A stretch of 64,000 nt of DNA from the NCBI RefSeq assembly GCF_000757825.1, contig NZ_CP009451.1:1612001-1676000 (forward strand), in the 5' to 3' direction. Shown here in pieces: positions 31,081 through 39,393 of this stretch; positions within the stretch are counted from its first letter, which is position 1, and the number at the start of each line of letters is the position of its first letter. Origin of the DNA: Cedecea neteri. Its GTDB lineage: Bacteria; Pseudomonadota; Gammaproteobacteria; Enterobacterales; Enterobacteriaceae. A program made the position numbers and the translations under genes. The notes below the pieces were generated by a model. The model saw only the letters and a list, made by a program, of their open reading frames with translations, did no database searches and was not told the origin of the DNA.

Positions 31081-31419
31081 ATGGCTGATGTTTCATTCTC
31101 GAAAGCCGTTATTCCGGCAACTCGGGTAATAATGACGACAAAAACGGAAGGGTCGGTGCCCGGCAACGTTGCCTACGCGCTGTTCGTTCTGTTTTGCTTC
31201 TGGGTTGCCACCCAAATGCTGAATCTTATCGTTCAGGCTCCCGGCGTGCTGGAATACCTGGCCCAAAGCAACGATGCCAGCCGCCCACGCATTGAGATGG
31301 GCCTGGCGGTCAGCACCATTTTTGGACTCATTCCTTTCCTGCTGGGCGCGCTGACTATTGGCATCGTCGCCCTGGCGCTACGCCTGCGGCACCGCCGCAA
31401 CTCAGCCTGGTTTTACTGA
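31081..31419 (+). CDS. yaiY: YaiY, inner-membrane protein (DUF2755)
   Basis: 112 residues from the second of two adjacent ATGs (31081), which has GGGAGG 6 bases upstream; the first ATG (31078) is too close to that site. Two membrane segments flank a loop (VAYALFVLFCFWVATQMLNL and IFGLIPFLLGALTIGIVALA). It is homologous to E. coli YaiY but 10 residues longer in the N-terminal part. Function unknown. Confidence 0.88.
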   Translation: MADVSFSKAVIPATRVIMTTKTEGSVPGNVAYALFVLFCFWVATQMLNLIVQAPGVLEYLAQSNDASRPRIEMGLAVSTIFGLIPFLLGALTIGIVALALRLRHRRNSAWFY

Positions 31420-31422
31420 GTC

Positions 31423-31449
31423 AAAAGGCGGAAGTCTTCAGACTCCGCC
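31423..31449 (-). terminator. Hairpin terminator of yaiW
   Basis: Interrupted inverted repeat GGCGG-AGTCT / AGACT-CCGCC (31427-31449) followed on the minus strand by TTTT. It lies 10 bp beyond the yaiW stop, in the gap between the convergent yaiY and yaiW. Confidence 0.55.
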
Positions 31450-31458
31450 CGCTCCGGC

Positions 31459-32562
31459 TTAGCGCTGCATACAGCTCGCCCGTCTATCGTCCACCCGTTT
31501 TGCAAACCAGGCCGTGGTCAGATTGCGGGTAATTTTCGGGCTTTCAAGCGTGATGCCGGGCAGCACCTCTTTCGGCAACGGCTGACCCGCCTTTTTCTCC
31601 GCTATCGCAAAGACCTGCTTGTAGAGGCTGGTTTTTTCAAACCCAATGCTGTCCCCTTTTTGCAGCGCCCGGCGAATTTCGCTGTCGCTCATATCCAGCT
31701 GTTTTGACAGCTTGCGCACCGCCATCTCGGTACTGCTCGGCTTGTCGCTGGTATAGAGGATCAGGTCCCCGTCCAATGCCAGCTTCACGCCCGCCGCGCG
31801 GCTGACCGCGCTCTGGAAGGCAGCGTTTCGGCTGGCGTACCAGCCCGCATTGTAGTCGGCAAAGCGATAAAGAGGTTGGCTGTAGTTAGCCGGATAATTC
31901 AGCAGATGGTAGGTGCCAAACCAAAGCCCACCGCGGCGGGTGAAGACCTCCTGGCGCACGGAGCCTTCCATCTTCCACGGATAGCCGTCGGTATGCTTCT
32001 CGGCAAAGGCCACGCTGACCTGCATCGTGCCGCCGGTTCGCACCGGGTTAAAGCTGCCGAACAGCTTCTGCCCCATCGGCACCATCGTCAGGAAGTCGTC
32101 AAAAATGGCGCTAAGCTGCCCTTCGGTTTTGACGTTATCCAGCCTTTCGCTGTAGCTCTTGCCGTTGGGGGAATTAATGCGCAGTGCGGTATGCACCAGC
32201 AGCGGTGGAATGTGCATTTTCTCGGCGCGGCGGTCTATCTCTTTCCAGGCGATTTTATTCAACCCCGGCACCGCCGGGTCAGCCTGCAGATTGGACTCCT
32301 GTAACGCCACGGCCAGTACGGAACAGATGTTCTCTTCGTTCGGCTCAAGGTTTTGGCTTTTTAAGGTCGTCAGCAGGTCTTTTGCCAGGCCCGCCCTATC
32401 CTTTACCCCTTCCGGGATTTTCCGCCGGGCAACGGTTTCGATATCTATTGGCTTAGCTGCCGCGGTCGTAGTAGAGGCCGGCGTGCTGCCTTTGGTTGTA
32501 CACCCAGTCAATACCAACAAGGCTCCCAGAGAGAGCGCCATCAATCCATGCTGCCTGTTCAA
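31459..32562 (-). CDS. yaiW: YaiW, surface-associated lipoprotein (DUF1615)
   Basis: 367 residues starting with a lipoprotein signal peptide; the lipobox LVLTGC places the lipidated cysteine at Cys21. The body matches E. coli YaiW (ESNLQADPAVPGLNKIAWKEIDRRAE, FGSFNPVRTGGTMQVSVAFAEKH, RRGGLWFGTYHLLNYPA). YaiW is an outer-membrane lipoprotein linked with SbmA-dependent entry of proline-rich peptides in E. coli. The start is TTG 32562 with GAGGA upstream. In E. coli yaiW directly follows sbmA; here it follows a LysR gene by 10 bp. Confidence 0.93.
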   Translation of the reverse strand: MNRQHGLMALSLGALLVLTGCTTKGSTPASTTTAAAKPIDIETVARRKIPEGVKDRAGLAKDLLTTLKSQNLEPNEENICSVLAVALQESNLQADPAVPGLNKIAWKEIDRRAEKMHIPPLLVHTALRINSPNGKSYSERLDNVKTEGQLSAIFDDFLTMVPMGQKLFGSFNPVRTGGTMQVSVAFAEKHTDGYPWKMEGSVRQEVFTRRGGLWFGTYHLLNYPANYSQPLYRFADYNAGWYASRNAAFQSAVSRAAGVKLALDGDLILYTSDKPSSTEMAVRKLSKQLDMSDSEIRRALQKGDSIGFEKTSLYKQVFAIAEKKAGQPLPKEVLPGITLESPKITRNLTTAWFAKRVDDRRASCMQR

Positions 32563-32572
32563 TAAGTCATCC

Positions 32573-33472
32573 TCATAACGTTTCGTTGTGATTATTTTTC
32601 AGGGCCAGACGAACCCAGGCCTTAACGGCCCCCTGAGTTTCATCGCGACGGCTTAACAATAGCAATTCAGCCGTCAGTCGCCGATCGGAAATTGGCTGAT
32701 AAACCAGGTGCGGGATAGCCATGTGGGTAAAAGAATGCGGCAGCAGCGCAATGCCAAAACCGGAGGCCACCATTGCCAGTGCGCCAAGCGTGCTGGATGC
32801 GCGGTATAGCGGCTCGGGGACTTCACTGCCCCACCGCTCCCGAACCTGCTCCAGGGCTTCGTCGCCCTCGCCGGCGGCGAACTGAATATGAGGAACCTGC
32901 GCCAGCATCTCAAGCGTGATCCGCTTTTCGGCCGCCAGCGGGCTGCCTTCGGCCACCGCAACCATCATCGGCCATTCCGCAATTTTAACCGCCTCAATAT
33001 CTTCGGCAAGCTCGCCCATCAGCGGCGTATAAGCTACGTCGACAGCCCGCTGCCTGAGCGCCTCACCGAGCGCGAGGGGTGACATTTCCTGAAGCTGAAG
33101 CTCGACCTTCGGCAGAAGCCGGCGAAAAGCGCGAACGTCGTTCATCAAGCACCCGGAAACCACGGCGTTACCGGCAAAGCCAATTCTCACCAGGCCGGTT
33201 TCGCCCCGCAGCGCTCTCTGAACTATATTTTTAGCGTGCTCGGCCTGTTCAAGCGTGCGTCTCGCCTCCGGCAGCAGCAATCTTCCCGCTTCCGTTAGCT
33301 CGACCTTACGGCTGGTGCGCGTAAACAGCGGCCCGCCTACTTCGTCTTCCAGCGTGCGAATCTGCATACTTAGCGCGGGCTGGACAATGTGCAGCCGCGC
33401 GGCGGCCTGGCCAAAATGACCGGTTTCGGCCAGCGTCACGAAGTAGCGAAGGTGTCTTAATTCCATGCTCAT
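32573..33472 (-). CDS. LysR-family transcriptional regulator
   Basis: 299 residues: N-terminal helix-turn-helix (ELRHLRYFVTLAETGHFGQAAARLHIVQPALSMQIRTLE), linker helix, and a periplasmic-binding-like effector domain. It is most like the BenM/CatM/HcaR type judged by the FAGNAV and QLQEMSP segments. ATG 33472 or ATG 33466 could be the start. It is divergent from a SnoaL-like gene across 98 bp containing a palindrome, so that gene is the likely target. It ends 10 bp before yaiW on the same strand. Confidence 0.92.
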   Translation of the reverse strand: MSMELRHLRYFVTLAETGHFGQAAARLHIVQPALSMQIRTLEDEVGGPLFTRTSRKVELTEAGRLLLPEARRTLEQAEHAKNIVQRALRGETGLVRIGFAGNAVVSGCLMNDVRAFRRLLPKVELQLQEMSPLALGEALRQRAVDVAYTPLMGELAEDIEAVKIAEWPMMVAVAEGSPLAAEKRITLEMLAQVPHIQFAAGEGDEALEQVRERWGSEVPEPLYRASSTLGALAMVASGFGIALLPHSFTHMAIPHLVYQPISDRRLTAELLLLSRRDETQGAVKAWVRLALKNNHNETL

Positions 33473-33487
33473 CAGCCATCAATTTTA

Positions 33488-33500
33488 ATGATTGAATCAT
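33488..33500. promoter_or_regulatory. Palindrome ATGATTGAATCAT, candidate LysR operator
   Basis: Perfect 6-1-6 palindrome in the 98-bp gap between the divergent lysR and SnoaL-like genes. It has the T-N11-A form expected for LysR-type binding sites and is close to the lysR start (33472). Confidence 0.5.
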
Positions 33501-33543
33501 CATATCAATATATTTCATTTATCAATAACGCGGAGCAACAATG

Positions 33544-33566
33544 GGCTCCTTACCTTGACAGGAGCC
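33544..33566 (+). promoter_or_regulatory. Hairpin enclosing the ribosome-binding site of the SnoaL-like gene
   Basis: GGCTCCT (33544-33550), loop TACCTTGAC, AGGAGCC (33560-33566): a perfect 7-bp stem. The AGGAG in its 3' arm is the Shine-Dalgarno site, 6 bases before ATG 33571. In the folded leader the site would be hidden. Confidence 0.55.
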
Positions 33567-33570
33567 TTAT

Positions 33571-34155
33571 ATGAACAGTGACTATTTGCAGGACCGCCTC
33601 GCCATTAACGACTTAATCAACGGCTGGATGCACCGGGATCTTGCCCAGTGGGACAAGCTATCTGCGCTCTTCTACCCGGAAGGCACTATCGAAGTCACCT
33701 GGTTTGAGGGCCTTGCCAGCGAATTTATCCAGGGCTCGATGCGGATGGGCAAGTCCGACATCAGCACCAAACACCTGATTGGTACGCCGGTCGTCAGCTT
33801 CAATAGCGCACAAGACAAGGCGATCTCTGAAACCAACGCCATGATTATTGGCCAAAACCACAGGTTAGAAATGGGCGCCACCTGCCATAACCGTTTCTAT
33901 GACATGCTGGAAAAACGCCAGGGCGTCTGGCGAATTCTGCGCCGCCAGGTGGTTTACGATTTTGGCTCATTCGACTTCCCGTTTGGCCCGGTGGACATTG
34001 ATAAAGAGGCGGCAAAACGCTACCCGGCAGCCTACGCCCCCCTCGCATATCTGCTGGAAAAATCAGGTTTTCCTGTACAGCGCGTGTTTGCAACGCAAGG
34101 CTCAGACCTCGAAATTGCGATGAAAAAAGAGGCCCAGTCCTGGCTGGTTGGCTGA
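33571..34155 (+). CDS. SnoaL-like / NTF2-fold protein
   Basis: 194 residues. The N-terminal two thirds have the pattern of SnoaL_4-type NTF2-like proteins (DRLAINDLINGWMHRDLAQWDKLSALFYPEG, then TCHNRFYDMLEKRQGVWRILRRQVVYDFG), a fold used by small-molecule isomerases, dehydratases and ring-hydroxylating-oxygenase beta subunits. No signal peptide. The substrate is unknown. Divergent from a LysR gene that probably controls it; the marR-emrAB operon starts downstream from its own promoter. Confidence 0.85.
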   Translation: MNSDYLQDRLAINDLINGWMHRDLAQWDKLSALFYPEGTIEVTWFEGLASEFIQGSMRMGKSDISTKHLIGTPVVSFNSAQDKAISETNAMIIGQNHRLEMGATCHNRFYDMLEKRQGVWRILRRQVVYDFGSFDFPFGPVDIDKEAAKRYPAAYAPLAYLLEKSGFPVQRVFATQGSDLEIAMKKEAQSWLVG

Positions 34156-34183
34156 CAAAACGTGCTCTCATCCTGACATAACG

Positions 34184-34212
34184 TTGACAATTAGATGCCT
34201 GGTCAGTAATTT
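34184..34212 (+). promoter_or_regulatory. Promoter of the marR-emrAB-type operon
   Basis: TTGACA (34184-34189), 17-bp spacer, TAATTT (34207-34212): near-consensus sigma-70 promoter 30 bp before the marR start. Confidence 0.75.
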
Positions 34213-34235
34213 CATTTGCAACTACTGACCAGGCA
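34196..34235 (+). promoter_or_regulatory. 13-bp inverted-repeat operator overlapping the marR promoter
   Basis: TGCCTGGTCAGTA (34196-34208) and its exact reverse complement TACTGACCAGGCA (34223-34235), separated by 14 bp. It spans the spacer, the -10 element and the start of the transcript, an arrangement expected for autorepression by the adjacent MarR protein. Confidence 0.8.
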
Positions 34236-34241
34236 AATATC

Positions 34242-34697
34242 ATGAGTAACTCTACGGGTATCCCTCCTTCTAAACTGCACCTTGGCCTGCTGATTCACCT
34301 GTCGAACCAGTTCAAAGACCAGCTCATTACCCAGTATTTTTCGCCGATGGGCATTACCGGTGCGCAATTTAAAGTCTTGATAAGTATCTTTAAGGGCTTC
34401 AACAGCCCGGTTGAAGTCAGCAAAAATCTGGTGATGGATACCGGCGCCATGAGCCGCATGCTTGAACGAATGGTGAAGCGAGATCTGATCGTGCGAAACG
34501 TGAATCCCGAAGATAAACGTCAGGTGATTCTGGCGCTGACCGAGAAAGGGCAAGAGCTATGCGAAGCTTTCCAGAACGACGCGCTGGCGTCGATTATCGG
34601 CACCCTTACCGAGCGCCTGACGCCTGAAGAATCAAAGCAGCTCAATGAACTGCTAATCAAAATGCTGCCGGATGAGATCACCGAGCGCCACCTCTGA
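34242..34697 (+). CDS. MarR-family transcriptional regulator
   Basis: 151 residues with the winged-helix core typical of MarR (GITGAQFKVLISIFKGFNSPVEVSKNLVMDTGAMSRMLERMVKRDLIVRNVNPEDKRQVILALTEKG). It is the first gene of an operon with an EmrA-like and an EmrB-like gene, the classic arrangement in which a MarR protein represses its efflux pump until it binds a drug or phenolic compound. The operator described above is probably its binding site. The inducer is unknown. Confidence 0.94.
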   Translation: MSNSTGIPPSKLHLGLLIHLSNQFKDQLITQYFSPMGITGAQFKVLISIFKGFNSPVEVSKNLVMDTGAMSRMLERMVKRDLIVRNVNPEDKRQVILALTEKGQELCEAFQNDALASIIGTLTERLTPEESKQLNELLIKMLPDEITERHL

Positions 34698-34721
34698 GCT
34701 TTCTGATTAAGGCCACAAAAA

Positions 34722-35900
34722 ATGCAAACCTCTACCGAGCAGGTTGAACGCGCGCCGGGCAAACGCAAGCGTAACTTCGCCATCTTTCTCATCATCCTGT
34801 TGCTCATCGGCGCAGGCTGCGTGGCGTGGTACATGCTCTACGCGCGCTACTACGAAACAACCGACGACGCTTACGTCAACGGCAACCAGGTCACGCTGAC
34901 GCCGCAAATCGGCGGGACGGTGACTCAGGTCAGCGTCGATGAAGGCGACTATGTCGAAAAAGGCCAGCCGCTGGTGCAGCTTGATCCAAGCGATACCGAA
35001 ATTGCGCTCCAGCAGGCGGAAGCCAACCTTGCCAACACCGTGCGCCAGGTACGCGGGCTTTACAGCACCGCGGACAACTACCGTGCCCAGGTTGCCGCGA
35101 AGCAGGTTGCGCTGCAAACCGCGCAAAGCGACTACGCTCGCCGCCAGAAAATCTTTGCCACCGGCGCGATTGCCGCTGAAGACTTGTCCCACTACCGCGA
35201 TGCGGTCACCAGCGCGCAGAGCGACCTGGTCGCCGCCCAGCAGGCATTGCGCACTAACCTCGCAATGGTGGATGACACGGTCATCGACAGCCATCCGGAA
35301 ATTAAAAGCGCCGTGGCCACGCTGCGCCAGCGCTTCCTCGACAACGCGCGCAGCACCATCGTCGCGCCGGTGAGCGGATTTGTCGCTAAGCGCGCCGTTC
35401 AGCTGGGCATGCGCGTCGATTCCGGCACTACCCTGCTGGCGATTGTGCCGCTGGACCAGGTGTGGGTTGACGCCAACTTCAAAGAGAGCCAGATGCAGGC
35501 CATGCGCCTGGGGCAGAAAGTAACGCTGACCGCCGATCTCTACGGCGACGACGTGGAATACCAGGGCACCATTGAAAGCCTCGGCATCGGCACCGGCAGC
35601 GCCTTCTCGCTGTTACCGGCCCAGAACGCCAGCGGCAACTGGATCAAAATCGTGCAGCGCCTGCCGGTCCGCATCACGCTTGACCCGCATGACATGCAGA
35701 AGCACCCGCTTCGCGTAGGGCTGTCGATGTTTGCTCGCGTGGATATCCGCAATGCTGACGGCCACCTGCTGCCGCAAAAGACCGTCGCCGCACCGCGCTT
35801 CACCACCGACGTTTACCAGAACGCGCTGGACGAAGCCGACAAGCTGGTCACCAAAATCCTTCATGACAACAGCCAGCCGGTAGCGTCAGGCAACCGCTAA
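34722..35900 (+). CDS. EmrA-like membrane fusion protein (HlyD family)
   Basis: 392 residues: short cytoplasmic N-terminus, one membrane helix (about 18-40), then the periplasmic barrel-lipoyl-coiled-coil layout of EmrA (YVNGNQVTLTPQIGGTVTQVSVDEGDYVEKGQPLVQLDPSD; STIVAPVSGFVAKRAVQLGMRV). It would link the EmrB-like pump to an outer-membrane channel such as TolC. Related to but probably distinct from chromosomal EmrA; located 24 bp after marR and 10 bp before the pump gene. Confidence 0.93.
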   Translation: MQTSTEQVERAPGKRKRNFAIFLIILLLIGAGCVAWYMLYARYYETTDDAYVNGNQVTLTPQIGGTVTQVSVDEGDYVEKGQPLVQLDPSDTEIALQQAEANLANTVRQVRGLYSTADNYRAQVAAKQVALQTAQSDYARRQKIFATGAIAAEDLSHYRDAVTSAQSDLVAAQQALRTNLAMVDDTVIDSHPEIKSAVATLRQRFLDNARSTIVAPVSGFVAKRAVQLGMRVDSGTTLLAIVPLDQVWVDANFKESQMQAMRLGQKVTLTADLYGDDVEYQGTIESLGIGTGSAFSLLPAQNASGNWIKIVQRLPVRITLDPHDMQKHPLRVGLSMFARVDIRNADGHLLPQKTVAAPRFTTDVYQNALDEADKLVTKILHDNSQPVASGNR

Positions 35901-35910
35901 GAGAGTCGTT

Positions 35911-37446
35911 ATGCAAGATAAGGCGGCGTTTACGCCCCCCAGCCTGCTGCTGGCGACCATCGCGCTGTCGCTGGCCACCTTTATGCAGGTGCTGGACTCC
36001 ACCATCGCTAACGTGGCGCTGCCGACGATCGCCGGTAACCTCGGCGTCAGCGCCGATCAGGGCACCTGGGTTATCACCTCGTTCGCGGTGTGTAACGCCA
36101 TTGCCCTGCCGCTGACCGGCTGGTTTACCCGCCGGTTTGGGCAGCTCAAACTGTTCGTCGGGTCGGTGGCGCTGTTTACCCTCACCTCGTTCCTGTGCGG
36201 TTTTGCCCACAGCATGACCGAGCTGATTATCTTCCGTGCGCTGCAGGGCTTTTTCGCCGGGCCGATGTTCCCGATGTGCCAGACGCTGCTGCTGATAATC
36301 TTCCCGTCCAGCAAGCGAAGTATGGCGCTGGCGCTGCTGTCGATGGTAACGGTTGTCGCGCCGATTGTCGGGCCGATCACCGGGGGCTGGATAACCGATA
36401 ACTATTCCTGGCCGTGGATCTTCTACATCAACGTGCCGATCGGGATCTTTGCCGCCATCGTGGTGTGGGCGCAGCTGCGTGAACGCGAAGAGACCACCAC
36501 CATCGCCCCAATCGACTACATCGGCATTGCGCTGCTGGTGCTCGGCGTCGGGCTGCTTCAGGTGGTGCTGGACAAGGGGAACGATCTCGACTGGTTTGCC
36601 TCGCCGGAAATCATCACCATGTCGGTTATCTCGGCCGTTTCGCTGGTATCGTTTGTCATTTGGGAACTGGGTGAGCGCCACCCAATCGTTAACCTGCGGC
36701 TGTTCGCCGACCGTAACTTTGCCATCGGCACATTGTCGCTGACGCTGGGGTACGCGGCGTTCTTCGCCATCAACATTATTCTGCCGCAGTGGCTGCAGAC
36801 CCAGATGGGCTATACCGCTATTTGGGCCGGTCTTGCCGCCGCGCCGATGGGCGTATTGCCGCTGCTGCTGACGCCGATTGTCGGGCGCTACGCCAACCAG
36901 GTGGATATGCGCCTGCTGGCCACGCTGTCGTTCCTGACCATGGGCGCTTCGTGCCTGCTGCGCGCGCAGTTTAATACCAGCGTGGATTTCCGCACTATTG
37001 CCGAAGTGCAGCTGTTCATGGGGATTGGCGTGGCGTTCTTCTTCATGCCGATAACCACCATTGTGCTGTCGAACCTGCACGGCGTTGAAGTCGCAGAAGG
37101 CTCTGGCCTGGCAACCTTCTTCCGCGTGCTCGGCGGGTCGTTTGCTTCTTCGCTGACCACCTGGATTTGGTCCCGCCGCGAGGTTTACCACCACGCCAAC
37201 CTGACGGAAAGCGTGTCGGCCTATAACCCTTCGGCGATGGATTATCTGCATAAGATGGGCGGCGCTACGCAGCAGCACCTCGCCGTGGTGGATAAAACCA
37301 TCGAACAGCAGGCCTATATGATGTCGACCATCGACTACTTCTGGCTGCTGGGCTGGGGCTTTATGGCGCTGATTGTGGTGATTTGGTTTGCCCGTCCGCC
37401 GTTTATACGGGCAGGCGCACCGGGGGCCCCTTCCGCAGGGCACTAA
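35911..37446 (+). CDS. EmrB-like MFS efflux pump (DHA2 family)
   Basis: 511 residues with about 14 membrane segments. The DHA2/EmrB signatures are clear: MQVLDSTIANVALPTIAGNLG, ADQGTWVITSFAVCNAIALPLTGW, GPITGGWITDNYSWPWIFYINVPIG. It would form a tripartite pump with the EmrA-like protein upstream and export hydrophobic compounds by proton antiport. Last gene of the marR operon, followed by a strong terminator. Substrates are unknown. Confidence 0.94.
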   Translation: MQDKAAFTPPSLLLATIALSLATFMQVLDSTIANVALPTIAGNLGVSADQGTWVITSFAVCNAIALPLTGWFTRRFGQLKLFVGSVALFTLTSFLCGFAHSMTELIIFRALQGFFAGPMFPMCQTLLLIIFPSSKRSMALALLSMVTVVAPIVGPITGGWITDNYSWPWIFYINVPIGIFAAIVVWAQLREREETTTIAPIDYIGIALLVLGVGLLQVVLDKGNDLDWFASPEIITMSVISAVSLVSFVIWELGERHPIVNLRLFADRNFAIGTLSLTLGYAAFFAINIILPQWLQTQMGYTAIWAGLAAAPMGVLPLLLTPIVGRYANQVDMRLLATLSFLTMGASCLLRAQFNTSVDFRTIAEVQLFMGIGVAFFFMPITTIVLSNLHGVEVAEGSGLATFFRVLGGSFASSLTTWIWSRREVYHHANLTESVSAYNPSAMDYLHKMGGATQQHLAVVDKTIEQQAYMMSTIDYFWLLGWGFMALIVVIWFARPPFIRAGAPGAPSAGH

Positions 37447-37450
37447 TCAA

Positions 37451-37485
37451 AAAAGGGATGGCATTACGCCATCCCTTTTCTTTTT
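37451..37485. terminator. Terminator between the efflux operon and sbmA
   Basis: 12-bp stem AAAAGGGATGGC / GCCATCCCTTTT (37451-37462, 37468-37479) with loop ATTAC, followed by CTTTTT on the plus strand. The A-run on the other side lets it serve the convergent sbmA too. Confidence 0.9.
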
Positions 37486-37488
37486 GCC

Positions 37489-38706
37489 TTAGACGGCTTC
37501 TTCGGTACCCGGCACCGGCACATCCTGCAGCGTGCGCTCGAAGCTGCGCAGACGTTTGTAGATAGACATCAGCTCAACCAGCGTGGTCCAGGAACTGATC
37601 AGATACTGGAACGAGCCGCGTACCTGGCCAAAAGCGTTGGTTATCTGCTGCATCAGGCCCAGGGTAATTGCACCTGCGGCGATCGAAGGGAACAGCAGGA
37701 ACAGGCCAAACACATTGTCTATCTGGAGGTAAAGGATGCGCACGATGTTGAAATAGGTGTAGTGGAAGTAGAGCCGGAAGTAGTTATGTCGAACGTCGCC
37801 AAACAGCGCTTTCACCGTTGGCGGAGTCGCGCGACTGGCGTCATCTTCCCCGTAAACCAGCTCTTTACGGTAGGCGGCCTCCACTTTCTGGTTATTAAAC
37901 TGCAGTCCCGGCAGCTTTATCCCGACCGCAGCCAGCAGGCCGGTTCCCATCAGCGACCAGATAATCGCCGCAATTACCAGGCCATAAGGCACCGCGCCAA
38001 CAATCGGCAATTCTTTAACGTGTGGAGACAGCGCGACAAGAATAGGCAAGAAGGCAATCAGGGTCATCACCGACTGCAGCAGGCTCACGCCCATATCCTC
38101 AAGCGTGGAGGCAAAGCGCATGGTGTCTTCCTGCACACGCTGGGCCGCCCCTTCGATATGGCGCAGCTTCTGCCAGTTTTCCATATAGTAGTCGTTCATC
38201 GCGGTGCGCCAGCGGAAGACGTAGTGGCTGATAAAGAAGCTATTCAGCACGCCGACGGTGACATAAATAAGAGCAATGCCGAGGAATACGCCGGTTTCGC
38301 TATAGAACCGCTGCAAAGGGACTTTATTTGGGGAAGCCAACGCGGTTTGGATAAGGTCAAAGAACGGGGCATACCAGGCGTTAATCGCCACGCCCAGCTC
38401 AACCATAAACCAGGTCACAAAGACGATCAGCGACGAGCCGAGAATCGACCAACGTTGCCAGGGATGTGGGCTCACCAACGCCCACACACCGGCAAAAAGC
38501 CCGACACAGACAGCGTAAAAAACATAAAAAACAAATGCTTTTAGCGTCCAGAAGCGTGCCGCGCTAATGGGGATTTGCTGGCTGGCGCCCGCAAGGTTTT
38601 CTAACCACAGGCCGCCGCCGGCCTGCCAAAATATGATTGCGAGTAGTCCCCATAGTGCCGCCGAAAGAAAAAACAGCTTCGGCGACGGGAAGAAAGATTT
38701 AAACAT
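37489..38706 (-). CDS. sbmA: SbmA, peptide transporter
   Basis: Proton-driven inner-membrane importer of microcin B17, microcin J25, bleomycin and proline-rich antimicrobial peptides in E. coli. The 405 residues are full length, with the conserved start [19 protein letters not shown] and the long hydrophobic BacA/SbmA domain ([40 protein letters not shown]). AGGAG precedes ATG 38706. The partner gene yaiW, adjacent in E. coli, is about 4.9 kb away here. Confidence 0.97.
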   Translation of the reverse strand: MFKSFFPSPKLFFLSAALWGLLAIIFWQAGGGLWLENLAGASQQIPISAARFWTLKAFVFYVFYAVCVGLFAGVWALVSPHPWQRWSILGSSLIVFVTWFMVELGVAINAWYAPFFDLIQTALASPNKVPLQRFYSETGVFLGIALIYVTVGVLNSFFISHYVFRWRTAMNDYYMENWQKLRHIEGAAQRVQEDTMRFASTLEDMGVSLLQSVMTLIAFLPILVALSPHVKELPIVGAVPYGLVIAAIIWSLMGTGLLAAVGIKLPGLQFNNQKVEAAYRKELVYGEDDASRATPPTVKALFGDVRHNYFRLYFHYTYFNIVRILYLQIDNVFGLFLLFPSIAAGAITLGLMQQITNAFGQVRGSFQYLISSWTTLVELMSIYKRLRSFERTLQDVPVPGTEEAV

Positions 38707-38815
38707 TACAGCACTCCTGATACGACTTTTTGTTGTTATATCTGCTGGTTATAGCGAACGTTCTACGATAATGCTTGCTGAATGTTGTATCAAGGAGTGA
38801 GAGGGTTTACATAAC

Positions 38816-39340
38816 TTAGCGCCAGCCGTTGAGAATGGCCGAGGTCGTTTTCACCGCCAGCGTATTGCCCGGAATCGACAAATTAGCCCAAACCTCGTTG
38901 TGGTGCTGAATAAGCGCTTCGGCGCTTACCGACGCGCGGTCAGCCGTAGTGTGGGCATCGCTGGCAACCGTAATCGCATAGCCCCGGCTGACGCCGTTTT
39001 TGACGGTGGTATCCACGCAGTAATCCGTGGCGCAGCCGCACACCACCAGCTCATTGATTTCATTTTGTTTTAACAAAGAATCCAGCGTAGTGCGGTAGAA
39101 AGCATCGCAGGCCGTTTTGGTCACATACAGCGCCCCTGCCGGGCGATGCAGTTCGGGAATAATGTCGAACGCCTGGCTGCCTGGTTGAAGCTCCGCCTCG
39201 TGATGCTGGATAAAAATCACTTTTTCCGCCGCATCAATAAGTTGATTAATTCTGGCGGCGGTTTGTTCGCGAGCCCGGCGGGGGGACGCCAGAACGCCGT
39301 TTTGCATATCGATAACCATCACAACGCGGGGTGCAGGCAT
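38816..39340 (-). CDS. Isochorismatase-family cysteine hydrolase
   Basis: 174 residues. The family catalytic triad can be placed at Asp11 (VIDMQNGV), Lys75 (YVTKTACDAF) and Cys108 (CATDYCVDTT). A cis-peptide region, CGCATDYCV, is conserved. Such enzymes hydrolyse amides such as nicotinamide, ureidoacrylate or N-carbamoyl compounds; the substrate here cannot be read from sequence. AAGGAGA precedes ATG 39340. It lies between lpxP and sbmA on the same strand. Confidence 0.92.
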   Translation of the reverse strand: MPAPRVVMVIDMQNGVLASPRRAREQTAARINQLIDAAEKVIFIQHHEAELQPGSQAFDIIPELHRPAGALYVTKTACDAFYRTTLDSLLKQNEINELVVCGCATDYCVDTTVKNGVSRGYAITVASDAHTTADRASVSAEALIQHHNEVWANLSIPGNTLAVKTTSAILNGWR

Positions 39341-39393
39341 GCTGACTCTCCTTAGATTTAAGAAGGAAAAAGCGTAGCATACCTGCCGGAAGA

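Noticed and set aside
35848..37443. A 531-codon open frame antisense to the EmrB-like gene
   Set aside because: It is rich in Arg, His, Gln and Gly with no family resemblance, the usual look of antisense frames in GC-rich genes. The sense frame is a full DHA2 transporter.
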